This document shows, in pieces, positions 38,994-50,599 of a stretch of DNA of 64,000 nt; position 1 is the stretch's first letter; every line of letters starts with the position of its first letter. The stretch spans positions 2,014,379-2,078,378 of the forward strand of contig OY723254.1 in the NCBI GenBank assembly GCA_963210315.1, in the 5' to 3' direction. The notes under the pieces were generated by a model, which was given only the letters and a program-made list of their open reading frames with translations, was not told where the DNA came from and ran no database searches. Made by a program: the position numbers and the translations under genes. Source of the stretch: Rhynchopus euleeides (lineage: Eukaryota > Euglenozoa > Diplonemea > Diplonemida > Diplonemidae).

Positions 38994-41613
38994 AATAAAT
39001 AGCTATTTTTCAAAAAATCTCGGAAAGCTATGGTAGCAACGGAATCAAATGCGGCCAGAATCGGAGAAAAAGGTGTAGTGGAAGACAATTTACTCCCAGA
39101 TGCAGTTCTCACCCCCCTTGGTAGGCTTTTGTACAGTGCTTTTTTTGCTTCTTATTGCCTGCGAATCCACCACCTTCCATGCACAGGAAAACTCATCTGA
39201 ATCATGTGAAACACAAACATGGCCTGCTTCAAATGCAAGAGTTCATGGAATGTCACCAACATCACCCTGCTTCCCCGGGCAGTGCAGAATGGCCTGAAGG
39301 CCCCCCACCCAGTGGTCTCGCTGGGGGTCGGGCAAACCAAAAAAGAGGCACATGGTGGGCCGAGCTCGCTCCGCAGGGGAAAAAGTGCAGCCCAACCCCA
39401 CTCCGATTTCCCGCAGTATGATGCAAACAGGGCCACAGAACGTTTTCCCCCCAATTCGAAAGGCATCGGATGCTGCCGCCTTAGATCGTCCTGCTGGACC
39501 AAAAATCAGTAGTCAGGGGGTCTTGGGTTGCCATTGAGCACTTGCAAAACTGCAATCCCGAGTAAATTTGCCAGCGCGCCGTGTTCAGGAACGGCAGCAA
39601 AGCTAACAGGCTACAGGGGGGTCTGGGGGGCGGAGCCCCCCAGCCGCCGGAGGCCACGGTAGTGAACATCCTAAAATCCCTCGAAGGCTAATCCCCACAC
39701 CGGTTGGTGCTGTTGCACATTCCAGGCGGGGATGATCCTTCGCTTGACCTGATGAGTGCCTGACGGTGCGCTTCGATGAGCACCACCAAGCCCCCAGCAC
39801 CTGGTACACCTGCTCATGATGGCGTTGGGTTTTCATACGCTGCGCGTGAAAACTCGGCTACAAGGCCGAACCCAAAAGCCCCAAAATCTGACCCATCCGC
39901 AAAATTCGACGGGGAAAATATTGAGGTAGGGCCAAGGTAGGGCCGAGGTAGGGCCATGCCACCCCTGGCGGCCCACCCTCCCCAAAAATTACAGAAAAAG
40001 GGAGGTGGGGCCGCGGCCCCCCCTGCCAGCCCTGGCACGAGATCACTGCCCCCACCTCTCCCCTGACTTTCTCAATTGCTCCAGGATTTCGGCTATTTTT
40101 GTGTACTTTGGGACCCCGTGTAGGAGGCCTTATACACCGCAAAACTCACCGATTTTTTTTCCTGGCACTAAAACTACACAGGAATCACATTTTTGGGCCG
40201 GAAAAAATTTGTTTCCGGCCCGGACGCCTCCCTGAGACGGACCCATTTTTGGGTCGATTTTTGGGGGGATTTTCCTTAGGAAAGTTGGTAATAGTGGTTG
40301 GGCAGCAGTAAATTGGACTCTACTCCACTAAATTCACCGATTTTTTTTATGGTGTAATCTACGGAGCTCAACTCTCAAATTCCGTCAAAAACCGGGTCTT
40401 TTTGTGGCGATCCGCGGGGGTGAAATTCCGAAGAAAATATCGGCAAAAACAGTTTTTCCGAATTTCTCCACCAAAAAAAATATTTTTTTTGGAAAAAGTA
40501 TTGTCCTGAAAAGCGCCAATTCCGTACGTTACACGATAAAAAAAAATGTTGAAAAAGGTGTAGCGGGGTGCCATTTACTCAAAATTTTGAAAAAGTATAC
40601 GGAGGGTGTCCTAAATTTAGGAAATTTTTGAAAAATTTGGAAAAATTTGGGGGATTTTTTGAAAAAATGGCGAAAAAAAGGGTGTGGGGAGTTGGGTCCA
40701 GTTTAGCAAAGTCCGTGTATTTGGACGCGGCCCCTCAGATAAGGAAGCCGCGTCTCAGGTGCAGGATGTGGGGTGTTGTCGATTTTTCAGGGTTCGACAT
40801 TCTCGGGCTGGACGGAGAGAAACGGTGGGTGCAACTCTGATCAGAAAAAACTTCAACCGAAAAAACGGGGTGTAGCTCCCTGACTGACGAGCAGCGGGAG
40901 GTGGCGAAGAGAAGCTCCTCATGCGTGGCGGCCTCCCTCGTTCGCGGCGGGTGAGGCATCCGGGGGTACGAGAGCGGCACCCGCCTGAGTTCTTTATGGA
41001 ACCCACAAACCTGGGTGGTAGCCGGCCTCACGGATGTGAGGTTGGAAATGCTCCGGGAGACAGCCGATGGCGCCTCAACGCCACAGGCTATCGTTGCCGG
41101 CTTGGTGCCCATATGGTGCAAGATGAGCGGCGGAATCCGCGAACTTCGGGAACTATCAGGTAGTTTGAACGCTGAAGACTGCCCCGCCAGTCTGAATGGA
41201 AGTCACAACGCGACGAGGAACAACGATCAGCAGCGCCCTTGCGGCAAACACAGGGCAGCTCTCCCTGAGCAGCTGGGAATGAAACGGGACGGAACTAACG
41301 AGCAGCAGCGAAAATGTTGCAGAGCACCAGTAACCACAACGAGTCCATGACACAAGTGGAACTGCAGACACGGGGCAGCCAAGAAACCGACGCAGTCGCA
41401 GGAGACCACCTCCACTGTCAGAACGAGCAGAACTGAGAGACACTCAATGGGATTGAGCGGAATCACTGTAACGGGGACACACTGATGGCACACAGGACAG
41501 ACAGACAGAAGTCAGAGTGAAACGGTTGTACAAAGGGCTCGGCTTTACCGACGTCCTTAGTACAGAGTGAAACGACGACGCCGCCGAAGGCGGCCAATCC
41601 GCCGCCCGAAGGG
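38994..41613. other. AT-rich gene-free DNA
   Basis: A-tract and T-tract rich, with runs such as GGAAATTTTTGAAAAATTTGG. Contains one copy of the GC-rich hairpin repeat (39,615-39,670). I see no coding sequence. Confidence 0.55.
39615..39670 (+). repeat. GC-rich hairpin repeat, copy 1
   Basis: GGGGGGTCTGGGGGGCGGAG then CCCCCCAGCCGCCGGAGGCC, ending ACGGTAGTGAAC. GGGGGGCGGAGCCCCCC forms a tight hairpin. Two further copies lie at 63,494 and 63,664. Confidence 0.85.
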
Positions 41614-42377
41614 CGGCGGAAAAAATTTTGGGGTGTTTTTGGGAGAAAAACCGGGCAACCTGGGCCCTTTGGGACCACAGGCCAGGAAAGGCCAAAATTT
41701 TCGATTTTTTTAAAAAAAAAATTTTTTTTTTCGATTTTTTTCGGAAATTTTTCGGTTTTTCAGAGTGTGGCAGTCCGCAGATACAGATTTTCGGGTCGGA
41801 AAAAAAAATTTTTTTTCGACCCAAAAAAATCGGATTTTTTCGGGGAGGGTCTCCGGTGGCCCCCCCTGGATTTCCTGTTTTTTCCCGATTTTTCCTGATT
41901 TTCGGATTTTGCTCGAAATTTGCCCTTGTGTCAACCAGTGGCAAAACTTTCGGAAAATCGGGAAAAATCAGGAAAATCCGGAGTACCGGACACCCTCCTA
42001 GATTCTGGGGGGGTGAAACGGCGGAAAAATTTTTGGGGTGTTTTTGGGAGAAAAACCGGGCAACCTGGGCCCTTTGGGACCACACAGGCCAGGAAAGGCC
42101 AAAATTTTCGATTTTTTTCGGAAATTTTTCGGTTTTTCAGAGTGTGGCAGTCCGCAGATACAGATTTTCGGGTCGGAAAAAAAATTTTTTTTTCGACCCA
42201 AAAAAATCGGATTTTTTCGGGGAGGGTCTCCGGTGGCCCCCCCTGGATTTCCTGTTTTTTCCCGATTTTTCCTGATTTTCGGATTTTGCTCGAAATTTGC
42301 CCTTGTGTCAACCAGTGGCAAAACTTTCGGAAAATCGGGAAAAATCAGGAAAATCCGGAGTACCGGACACCCTCCTA
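41614..42377. repeat. Tandem duplication, units of about 386 and 359 bp
   Basis: 41,614-41,999 and 42,019-42,377 share GGGTGTTTTTGGGAGAAAAA, the AGTGTGGCAGTCCGCAGATA segment and the end ACCGGACACCCTCCTA. They are nearly identical; the first has an extra A/T-tract insertion of about 27 bases. Confidence 0.85.
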
Positions 42378-42505
42378 CGGTTTTTCAGATTTTGGTTGAT
42401 ATGCTTGTATTAAGCGTGCCAGCTCGCATAATGCGGGGCTTTCTGGAAAAATTATAAATGGCTATACTGCGAATACAAGCATACTAAAAACCCAATTTTT
42501 GTTGA

Positions 42506-42543
42506 CCAGGCTAATACAAGCATATATGCTTGTATTAGCCTGG
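42506..42543. repeat. Perfect 38-bp palindrome
   Basis: CCAGGCTAATACAAGCATA is followed directly by its exact reverse complement. A variant with matched changes in both arms lies at 51,747-51,784. Confidence 0.95.
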
Positions 42544-42548
42544 TAGAA

Positions 42549-42699
42549 AAAGGTAACTTTCAATGCAGGCACCCACATTTTGAGGGAAAGCCGGAATTGA
42601 AGGTTCTTTTATTATCGGCTAGTCAACCTCCACGACCGGGTTGGAGAACCCGCATTTGGTTCGATCAACGTACCTCGGTACAGAACCAAATAGTTTTTC
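42549..42699 (+). repeat. 151-bp dispersed repeat X, copy 1
   Basis: Begins AAAGGTAACTTTCAATGCAG and ends CCAAATAGTTTTTC. It is essentially identical to 50,035-50,185. It contains GGTTCGATC, reminiscent of part of a pol III B box, but no A box or tRNA fold is clear. Confidence 0.9.
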
Positions 42700-42855
42700 T
42701 CCATGGACGGTTTTGGAGGCTAGCCACGTTCTCGTTACCCCCCAACTACCCCCCTTTCTTGTGATACCTAAAGCACGGTCGACTCCTCCCTAGGTACAGA
42801 TGGTATAAGTTGAATTCGGATGCACATCGCGCCCACTGTGGCGCACGTTAACGCT

Positions 42856-44238
42856 AATGACTGTGTGATGAGCAACCGGCCCCATAAACAGGCGCCCGGC
42901 TCTGCCAATGACCGTGTAGTGTGCAACCGGCCCCATAAACAGGCGCCCGGCTCTGCTGGTCAACGTGAGATGAGCAACCGACCCCTTAACTGGCGCTCGG
43001 CTCTGCCAATGACCGTGTAGTGAGCAACCGACCCCTTAACCGGCGCTCGGCTCTGCTGGTCAGCGAGAGATGAGCAACCGACCCCTTAACTGGCGCTCGG
43101 CTCTGCCAACGACCTTGTAGCGAGCAACCGACCCCTTAACTGGCGCTCGGCTCTGCCAATGACCGTGTAGTGAGCAACCGACCCCTTAACCGGCGCTCGG
43201 CTCTGCTGGTCAGCGTGAGATGAGCAACCGACCCCCTTAACTGGCGCTCGGCTCTGCCAACGACCGTGTAGTGAGCAACCGACCCCTTAACCGGCGCTCG
43301 GCTCTGCTGGTCAGCGAGAGATGAGCAACCGACCCCTTAACTGGCGCTCGGCTCTGCCAACGACCGTGTAGCGAGCAACCGACCCCTTAACTGGCGCTCG
43401 GCTCTGCCAATGACCGTGTAGTGAGCAACCGACCCCTTAACCGGCGCTCGGCTCTGCTGGTCAGCGAGAGATGAGCAACCGACCCCTTAACTGGCGCTCG
43501 GCTCTGCCAACGACCTTGTAGCGAGCAACCGACCCCTTAACTGGCGCTCGGCTCTGCCAATGACCGTGTAGTGAGCAACCGACCCCTTAACCGGCGCTCG
43601 GCTCTGCTGGTCAGCGTGAGATGAGCAACCGACCCCCTTAACTGGCGCTCGGCTCTGCCAACGACCGTGTAGTGAGCAACCGACCCCTTAACCGGCGCTC
43701 GGCTCTGCTGGTCAGCGAGAGATGAGCAACCGACCCCTTAACTGGCGCTCGGCTCTGCCAACGACCGTGTAGCGAGCAACCGACCCCTTAACTGGCGCTC
43801 GGCTCTGCCAATGACCGTGTAGTGAGCAACCGACCCCTTAACCGGCGCTCGGCTCTGCTGGTCAGCGAGAGATGAGCAACCGACCCCTTAACTGGCGCTC
43901 GGCTCTGCCAACGACCGTGTAGTGAGCAACCGACCCCTTAACTGGCGCTCGGCTCTGCTGGTCAGCGTGAGATGAGCAACCGACCCCTTAACCGGCGCTC
44001 GGCTCTGCCAATGACCGTGTCGCGAGCAACCGACCCCTTAACTGGCGCTCAGCTCTGCTGGTCAGCGTGTGATGAGCAACCGTCCCCTTCGCTGGCGCCC
44101 GGCTCTACTAACGACCGTGTAGTGAGCGACCGGCCCCTTAACAGGCGCTCGGCTCTGCTGGTCAGCATGTAATGAGCAACCGGCCCCATAACAGGCGCCC
44201 GGCTCTGCTAGTCAACAGGAGCAACTGGCCCCGGCACG
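42856..44238. repeat. 50-bp satellite, about 27 units, with a 401-bp higher-order period
   Basis: The unit is GAGCAACCGACCCCTTAACY then GGCGCTCGGCTCTGC plus a variable tail (TGGTCAGCGAGAGAT or CAACGACCGTGTAG). The two tail types interleave. Rare variants recur exactly 401 bases apart: GACCTTGTAG at 43,111 and 43,512, and the extra-C unit after CAGCGTGAG at 43,211 and 43,612. Eight units plus one base form the higher-order repeat. Units at both edges are more diverged. Confidence 0.92.
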
Positions 44239-44239
44239 G

Positions 44240-44690
44240 CCTCACACCTCATAATTCCCGAGGCACGGAGGTGACGCCCTCCTGACGCGCAAATGCCCGA
44301 GGCAATGAGGAGACGCCCTCACATATCCTGTTCCCGACACAAGGAAGTGGTGCCTTCCCTCGAATACGGATCTCCGCGACAAGGAGTTGGATTTGAAGAG
44401 CCCGCTCGGCGTTCAGAGGCCCCCTTTGGTATGTGAACGCTCGACGACTGGAGGGGTCACCCCCTCCTTCATGTGGGAACGCTCGGCATTCGTCAGCAAC
44501 GCCCTCCTTGGGTATGGGAACGCTCAGCGTCTGGAGGAGACACTCTCCTGTGTGTGACTACTCGGTATTCGGAGATGACACTTTCCTTTGCATGTAGGCG
44601 TCCAACATTCGAAGACGGGAGACCCTTTCATGGCAGCATTGGAGGCAGGAAGTGTCATCGCCTCGTGCCCATGTGGTCGGCAGATGTAGA
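44240..44690. repeat. Degenerate tandem repeats of about 40 bp
   Basis: Repeated words such as CGAGGCACGGAGGTGACGCC, GACGCCCTCCT and GGGAACGCTCGGC recur at roughly 35-45 base intervals with heavy divergence. Similar decayed units lie at about 47,270-47,560. Confidence 0.6.
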
Positions 44691-47269
44691 TGGCAACCCT
44701 CAGGCAGTGTGGGTGACCGCACGGCTCTCGGGGGCTCACCACGCAGGAGTATAAAGGAAACCCCCCCCCCCCCCCCCGGTCGTGCACGCGCCAAGGGGAC
44801 GATGAGGCCGCGCCCGCCCCCGCCTATGTCCCAAGTACGCCTGACATGGACAGATCATTGAGTGCTATCATAATGGGACACCGAGTACACACCTCCGTAC
44901 GGATGTACGCGATCTGGAGTCTCCTGAGCAAGAGCCATAAACAACGGCTGTGCCCCGAGTCTTCAGGTGAGAAGCTGTTAGCAAATGTTACCACCTGTCA
45001 CAATCGTCGGATACCCAGGGGTACCGCCTACCTGGCGTATGCGTGCCCGTAAACCGGTTCAGACGCGCTCCCCTCTTGGTATACACGACAGGTCAGAGAG
45101 AAGATACCCTCATTGTACTCGGACGCCCGGGGTATGGAGATGCCAGCGCAGTCGGCTATCTGACAGAGCAGCCAGGCAGGTGTGCTATTGGCCCCGACGT
45201 CGAATGGAGCCATGGCAGGCACACAGCGAAGGACGCGTCCGGCTCTCCACTCACAGCATCCGTACCCGCGGGTCCACCTGTCGCTACCGGCTGCGTCCAC
45301 TCAACACGCCTTACCCCGGCCCACATGAGTATGCCTGACATGTACACCCTGGAGAGCTACGCCGATCTCGCTGTCGATGGCAGGTGCTGTGTCGCAGAGC
45401 GACCTACCCAACCCCTCCGCCACCTGCTGGAGGCGTCTGGGGAATCACACCTCAAGCTCATCATCCGATACGGCTAGCCTACTCCCTGGATACCCCCTGC
45501 TGCGCCCCCTACAACTCCACTTCGACTCCCCCACTACCTCTGATGTTCCTAGCAGTACCGCTGATGTCTCTTCGACACCCACGTATAGAAACCCGAACCA
45601 CCGCGCCCTCTCAGCCTGTCACATGGATGAATCTTTCCCCCGATCGGCTCGGTCAGTATGCCCGTCACACCCTGCAAGTGAGATAGGAGCCTTTAGCAAG
45701 CTCTCGTCACAAGCGCCCATCAGCTGACCAGTAATAGGGCTGTGCCAAGACGTCATGAGCCTGTGGCTTCAGACACGTGCTGACCTAGACTATCCCCGGG
45801 TTGAGACAGTAGCGATCACGGGCAGGCGCTCAGTGAAGTCTGCGCCGCTTGACGAAGATCCACGCCGTGTCCCTCCCGTGGCTGCATCTCTGGGGACCGA
45901 AAAGGAATCATCATGCCAGGGTAAATCCGGGCATCACCGGCGCGCTGTTCCCGGCAGCGACCTCTCTGCTCTTAACGACACTTCAATTGCTGCCAAAGGC
46001 ATCTACGACTCCCGCCGATGCACCTCCGATATGGTGATTGAACGCCGCAAGGGATACGGGATGCCACATCATGCGTGTACTAAGGAATGACAGGTCAAAC
46101 GCAACAGACGCCTCGCAACCCCAAAGACGCTGAGGTGCTGACATGTAGGGAGGAAAACTCATCCCTACAGGAGAACGCCTTCGACCCCCTCTCGATCGCC
46201 GCTTATCCGCCGATCTCGCAGATGCGTGGCCATCCGCGGTGGCGCCGACCTCTCACGACGTCTTCATCCGCAGGGATTGCCCCCTCCCTTTGTGGTCCCT
46301 CGGCTGCGGCCGGATGCTCAACTGTGCCCCCATCCACGCCGACCCCAGGGTTCGCACAAGGCCGCTCTGCGGTGGCGCGTGACCTGTCATGGCGTCAGTA
46401 ACCTCCCGTTGTATCTGACCCCTTAGACGAGGACCGTAAACCCCGAGATAGAAACCCTTCGCGGCCAGGCGAACGAGGATGTCGAACAACCCCAGGCCTC
46501 ACAGGGAAGTTGCACGAAGCGTCTCCGCCACGAAAGATACCCGCAACGTATGGACGTGCAGAGCACCGCGCGCAGGCTGCGGAGATCCAACGAGAGGCGA
46601 TTCTCTGGGACGGCAGGGCCGTCGAAGAGACAGGGTGGCGATGCTCGCCTCGATGCCCAGCTGAGCGTGAGGTTCACTCCGACGCACTTGAATGTGCACC
46701 CTCACACCTGAAGAAGGACGGGGAGTTGGTACTGGCAGAAGATTCGTGATGCCGCATATCAAGCTGCTGGGATGCGCCTTGGAGTACGCCGATGACGGAT
46801 AACGGTAGTCTGATCAAACGTTCCTGCTCGACACACAAGACGAGGCGAGAAAGACAGCGATCGGTCCAATGAGGCTCATTCCTCGACGTATGGCGCAGCG
46901 CATAGCACGCTGCGGATGCTGACGATCTGAAGTAGGTGGGTTTGCTGCCCCGCGTCAGAGGCGACAGATGTGGAGCTGGCACACAACGCAACGCCCATCG
47001 ACACCAGAATACCGTGAGGAACCACACCCGTCGAGCAGGCCGCGTATCAACAAACAAAGGGATCTCAAATCACGGAGACCCTCAACACCTACCTCGTGTG
47101 CAGCCCAGGACCGGAAGCTGTCCACGGCCAGATCAGCTCCCTAAAGCAACTATCGACGCATCCTTGTGCATGATCTTCGACCCTGAGGAATAGCAGCCTA
47201 GGTATCGCAGTTGCACAGATACATCGTAACCACGCACCAGACATGCGTGACCTCCATCGGTGACGACTC
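44691..47269. other. Decayed gene-free block of balanced composition
   Basis: ORFs are short and none matches a family I recognise. The base composition is more even than in either the genes or the AT-rich repeats, as in old decayed coding DNA. A C run of about 19 lies at 44,760-44,778. Confidence 0.4.
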
Positions 47270-47560
47270 CTTCTGCTCTGATGCCGAGACAAGGAGGCGA
47301 CCTCCGTCCGGGAACGCGGAGGTGAAGCCATCCTTTTTGTGACCGCGCCCACGACACGAAGGTGACGTCCATCCTTTGCAATATGAGCGCCCGAGGTGCG
47401 GACGTGAAGTCCTATTGAGAACACCAGGGACGTGAATGTGACGCCCCTCTCTTACGATAGCTTCCTAGGCATGGACGCGATATCCGTATTATGAATATCT
47501 AGTACGGAGGCGACGCCCTCCTTTTGATAGTACCCGATACGCGGAAGTGCCGGCCTCATT
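47270..47560. repeat. Second array of the degenerate 40-bp repeat family
   Basis: GAGACAAGGAGGCGACCTCC, GAACGCGGAGGTGAAGCC, CACGAAGGTGACGTCC and GTACGGAGGCGACGCCCTCC are related to the array at 44,240-44,690, so the two arrays bracket the decayed block. Confidence 0.5.
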
Positions 47561-48189
47561 TCCCGACAGGTATGTTCTCGTCCCTACATCGACCTCGAAG
47601 CAACTCTCCGGGCAATCAGGCATGAGGATACCTGTTTCACGCGCACAACCGGTTTCTCTTCCTTATACCGGCAAATGTCTCATCCCGATCGGGCATGGAG
47701 ATGGACGCCCCCCCCCCCCCCAGTTGTGTGTGTAACATCGGATCCTCGCGCTGATGGTTTGAGCCAGTGCACCCGCTGCACTAGATACTCCCACCACAAT
47801 GAGCCAGCGGCGACCAGCAGTGCACTCTCGGCCACGACAAGCCCGAAGCTGCGGACGACAGCGAAAAGGTCAACCCGGCGCATGAGTAAGGAAGCACCCG
47901 CCGGGAGGCATGGCAGGCCTAGCGACATGCTCGACACCAAGCCACTGCGCAGCAATTTGGATCCCTGTATACCGAGCTTCTGCAAGGAACCCTCAGGTGC
48001 ACGGAGGTGATGAGGATAGACAGCAGACGAGCAGATACTCCGCATCGCAGCACCCGGGGGCCTTGTCTCGAAGGACTCGAAACGGACCTACGTGTGTTGA
48101 CCCCTTCGTCACCGTGTCAAACACATTCAGCTTAAGAGGGACCTCGCAAAACAGCTGCTGATGCCTGCGTTCACGCCGAATCTGCCCGC

Positions 48190-48620
48190 GTCGTGGCCCC
48201 CGATACAAAGCTGGGTGATGTGACGAGTGTATTCACCGATGTGCGCTCCGCAACGCCGATATGAGAGGCGTGAAGCGTACCATGTCAACCCACACGATCC
48301 GCTGTCTCATGCAGGCCTGCATAGGCTATGAACTGAAAATCATTGGAGATGCCTCCATGGTGGCCTTCGTCAACCCTGCGTCCGGTGTGAACTCCGCCAT
48401 CCGTACGCGCCCTGCTGTCTGCGAAGGCCCAGGCGCAAGAAGCCGAGTAACGATACAATACGAATTACCGCCACTACATCATGATGATCAGAAGCTGATG
48501 AAAACATCGCACCCATACCTGGTGCGAACTGGCGAAGTTGTCTGCGATTGACAGTTCGTCGGTGGACGCTTCCTGCTCTCTGAGACGACTGCGCGGGGCC
48601 TGGACAACGGTGCATGAATC
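48190..48620 (+). pseudogene. Relic of a class III adenylate cyclase catalytic domain
   Basis: In one frame TSVFTDVRSATPI matches VVFTDIKRSTDLW of the cyclase at 33,493. After a stop, in a second frame, IGYELKIIGDASMVAFVNPA matches HGYEVKTIGDAFMVAFASPV. Further on VGGRFLLSETTARG matches DGGQIVVTEELYRA. Order and approximate spacing are those of the catalytic domain, but stops, frame changes and missing segments (including the NLAAR region) show it is dead. Upstream CTRCTRYSHHN (about 47,775) may be the Cys stalk. It is a diverged paralogue, not a recent copy of the neighbour. Confidence 0.75.
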
Positions 48621-49088
48621 ACGCGGTCACCTGGGCGAACGGACCTCTCAGATCGACCCTACGTGAGTTCATCAGCTGTCCCAACTGTCCGCTAAGCCTG
48701 CAGCCTGCGCAGACCGACAATGTGACCCACGCGATCGGTGCGATATCACAACGCAGGATGGTATCTACTACTCCTGCATCCTGCGTTGAGACACATGGGT
48801 CTGGACTACAACCGCCGACTACGTCTGCTGGAGATCGGATGTCTCAAGGCCAGATCCCGACCCTGACAACACCTGATGACTACTGCGCTACTCCCTTGTA
48901 TGAGCGAGACTGCGATGGGATCAGGTCGCCCATAGAGAGCAGCGAAGGGATGACAAGTCTTCTCTATGGGCCACCTGTATGTCCTCAATATCGATCGAGC
49001 CAGGCGGCAACTAATGACAATCCACGGACCGCCTGGCTTCTCGATATGTCCCATCGCAGACGAGGTATCAGGTGCATGCCAATGCATA

Positions 49089-49902
49089 TACCGTAAACGG
49101 AAAAAGGGTGGACCGTAAAAATGTTCCAAGTTCCCAAAAAAAGGCCAAACGTTCCATCTTTTTTACGGTCCACCATTTATTGGGACTGGATATGGAAAAG
49201 ACAATGCGATTTTCGCCCGCGGGCTGGTGGGTTGCGGGGCGCGGACTGCGGCCTCCACGCCGCAGACACCCACACGTAGGCCTCCCGACCTCCCAGCTTT
49301 GGACCCTCCCTCCACCACCGCAACCAACACCAGCAAGAGAAGCAAGTCCTCCCTGCGTGTGGAAAAGGCACGATCACCACCACTCACCTCGAGACTCACC
49401 CACCACCACACCTCGAGAAGTGTAGTACCATGCAAGGAGCATTCCGGTAGAAGTAAAAGTAGAACCTGCTGCACGAGCCCACAAAAGCAGCCACAGTACG
49501 GCAGGGCGCGCAGACAGAAGCTGATACCACCGGGCTCCCTCCAGAGGTAAATTCGTGAATCAGTGCCCGAAAAATTCAGGGAAATCGTACTCCTTTAGTG
49601 TAGTACACCCTGCAGTAACTGTGGGAGAACAGTTCCCGGACGATGGTGAGCGCACACTCTGTGCTGAGGCCCTGTGGTGTTAATCCTGCAGCTTCAGTCG
49701 TACGATTTCCTTGGTTCCTTCGCGACTTCGTCGCGAAGGAACTCGTAAAAGAAACCGCCAAGTCCACTATCCCAACCGTAAAATAGGTGGACCGTAAAAA
49801 TGTTCCAAGTTCCGGAAAAATCCCATTTGTTCCATCTTTTTTACGGTCCACCTATAGTACGGTTCACCTTTATTACGGTCCACAATATTTCCGTTTACGG
49901 TA
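49089..49902 (+). mobile_element. Element E, copy 1: 0.8-kb TIR element with CCGTAAACGG ends and TA flanks
   Basis: Ends are TA-CCGTAAACGG and CCGTTTACGG-TA. Subterminal words GGACCGTAA and GTTCCAAGTTCC/GGAACATTTTTACGGTCC form hairpins at each end. The middle has a GC-rich segment and a nested MITE (49,582-49,716). No transposase ORF, so it is non-autonomous. Confidence 0.88.
49582..49716 (+). mobile_element. MITE with AAATCGTAC/GTACGATTT ends, copy nested in E1
   Basis: Runs from GAAATCGTACTCCTTT to CAGTCGTACGATTTCCTT and contains CTGTGGGAGAACAGTTC. The same unit occurs inverted in E copy 2 and, more diverged, at 55,268 and 56,112. It is followed by the hairpin TTCCTTCGCGAC/GTCGCGAAGGAA. 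Confidence 0.75.
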
Positions 49903-50034
49903 TGTATTATCTTGATGGATGTGCATACCGAAAGATGTCTATCAATATGTTGGAACAACCTTACGTGTGTGGTAAAGGATGTTGAGGATAGAGAGATCCG
50001 AAACATCAACAAGCTGGAGTTGACCCTCGATAAT

Positions 50035-50185
50035 AAAGGTAACTTTCAATGCAGGCACCCACATTTTGAGGGAAAGCCGGAATTGAAGGTTCTTTTATTA
50101 TCGGCTAGTCAACCTCCACGACCGGGTTGGAGAACCCGCATTTGGTTCGATCAACGTACCTCGGTACAGAACCAAATAGTTTTTC
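50035..50185 (+). repeat. 151-bp dispersed repeat X, copy 2
   Basis: Identical by eye to 42,549-42,699. It lies directly after R of the first L-E-R unit. Confidence 0.9.
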
Positions 50186-50599
50186 GACCTCCCACCCGCC
50201 CTGCAGGATCCTGTGAACTCACCGACACTTCGTTCCTCCCATGATGGATCTGTTCCCTTCTGCAACACCTACATCTGATACAGGAGACTAGCATATTCCA
50301 AACAAACAAAGATCGGCAGCTCTCGGAGTGCTGCGCATCGTGACATCACACTCCAAACCTTTAAAAAAAATAGGCTTTTGACCGCCCACCTATGATGACG
50401 GAAGGAAGGGGCTTTGCTTGCTTCACTTTGACGTTTCGCAAATTCGGGCGATGTGTCCTTTCCAATAGCATGATGAAAATCACAGATGGAAATAATTCAC
50501 ATGTGTAGTGATCCGTGGTACATGACCTTTCGGGGTCAAAATGAACAACAAAGCGTTGCGAGAAGACTGCATCTACGGGTTATCCCACCACCCTCCCCC
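50186..50599. other. Spacer between L-E-R copies
   Basis: No gene or second copy recognised in the window. Confidence 0.5.

Larger units (their letters stand above)
38139..42411. mobile_element. Candidate element bounded by about 37-bp inverted repeats
   Basis: AATACAAGCATATATCAACC continuing AAAATCTGAAAAACCGTA at 38,139-38,177 is repeated inversely at 42,376-42,411, with one AT fewer. The interior is AT-rich and hairpin-rich, with no ORF resembling a transposase. It nests inside the larger block starting at 38,124. Confidence 0.45.
48947..50037 (+). repeat. Duplicated unit L-E-R, copy 1
   Basis: L (48,947-49,088), element E (49,089-49,902) and R (49,903-50,037). L and R are repeated in the same order and orientation at 50,600-50,741 and 51,555-51,689, while E lies in the opposite orientation there. 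Confidence 0.9.

Noticed and set aside
42549..42699. Repeat X as a tRNA-derived SINE
   Set aside because: It has GGTTCGATC but no A box at the right distance and no poly-A or pol III terminator pattern. Kept only as a dispersed repeat.
42856..44238. CRISPR-like array
   Set aside because: Units abut directly without unique spacers, and the 401-bp higher-order period is that of a satellite.
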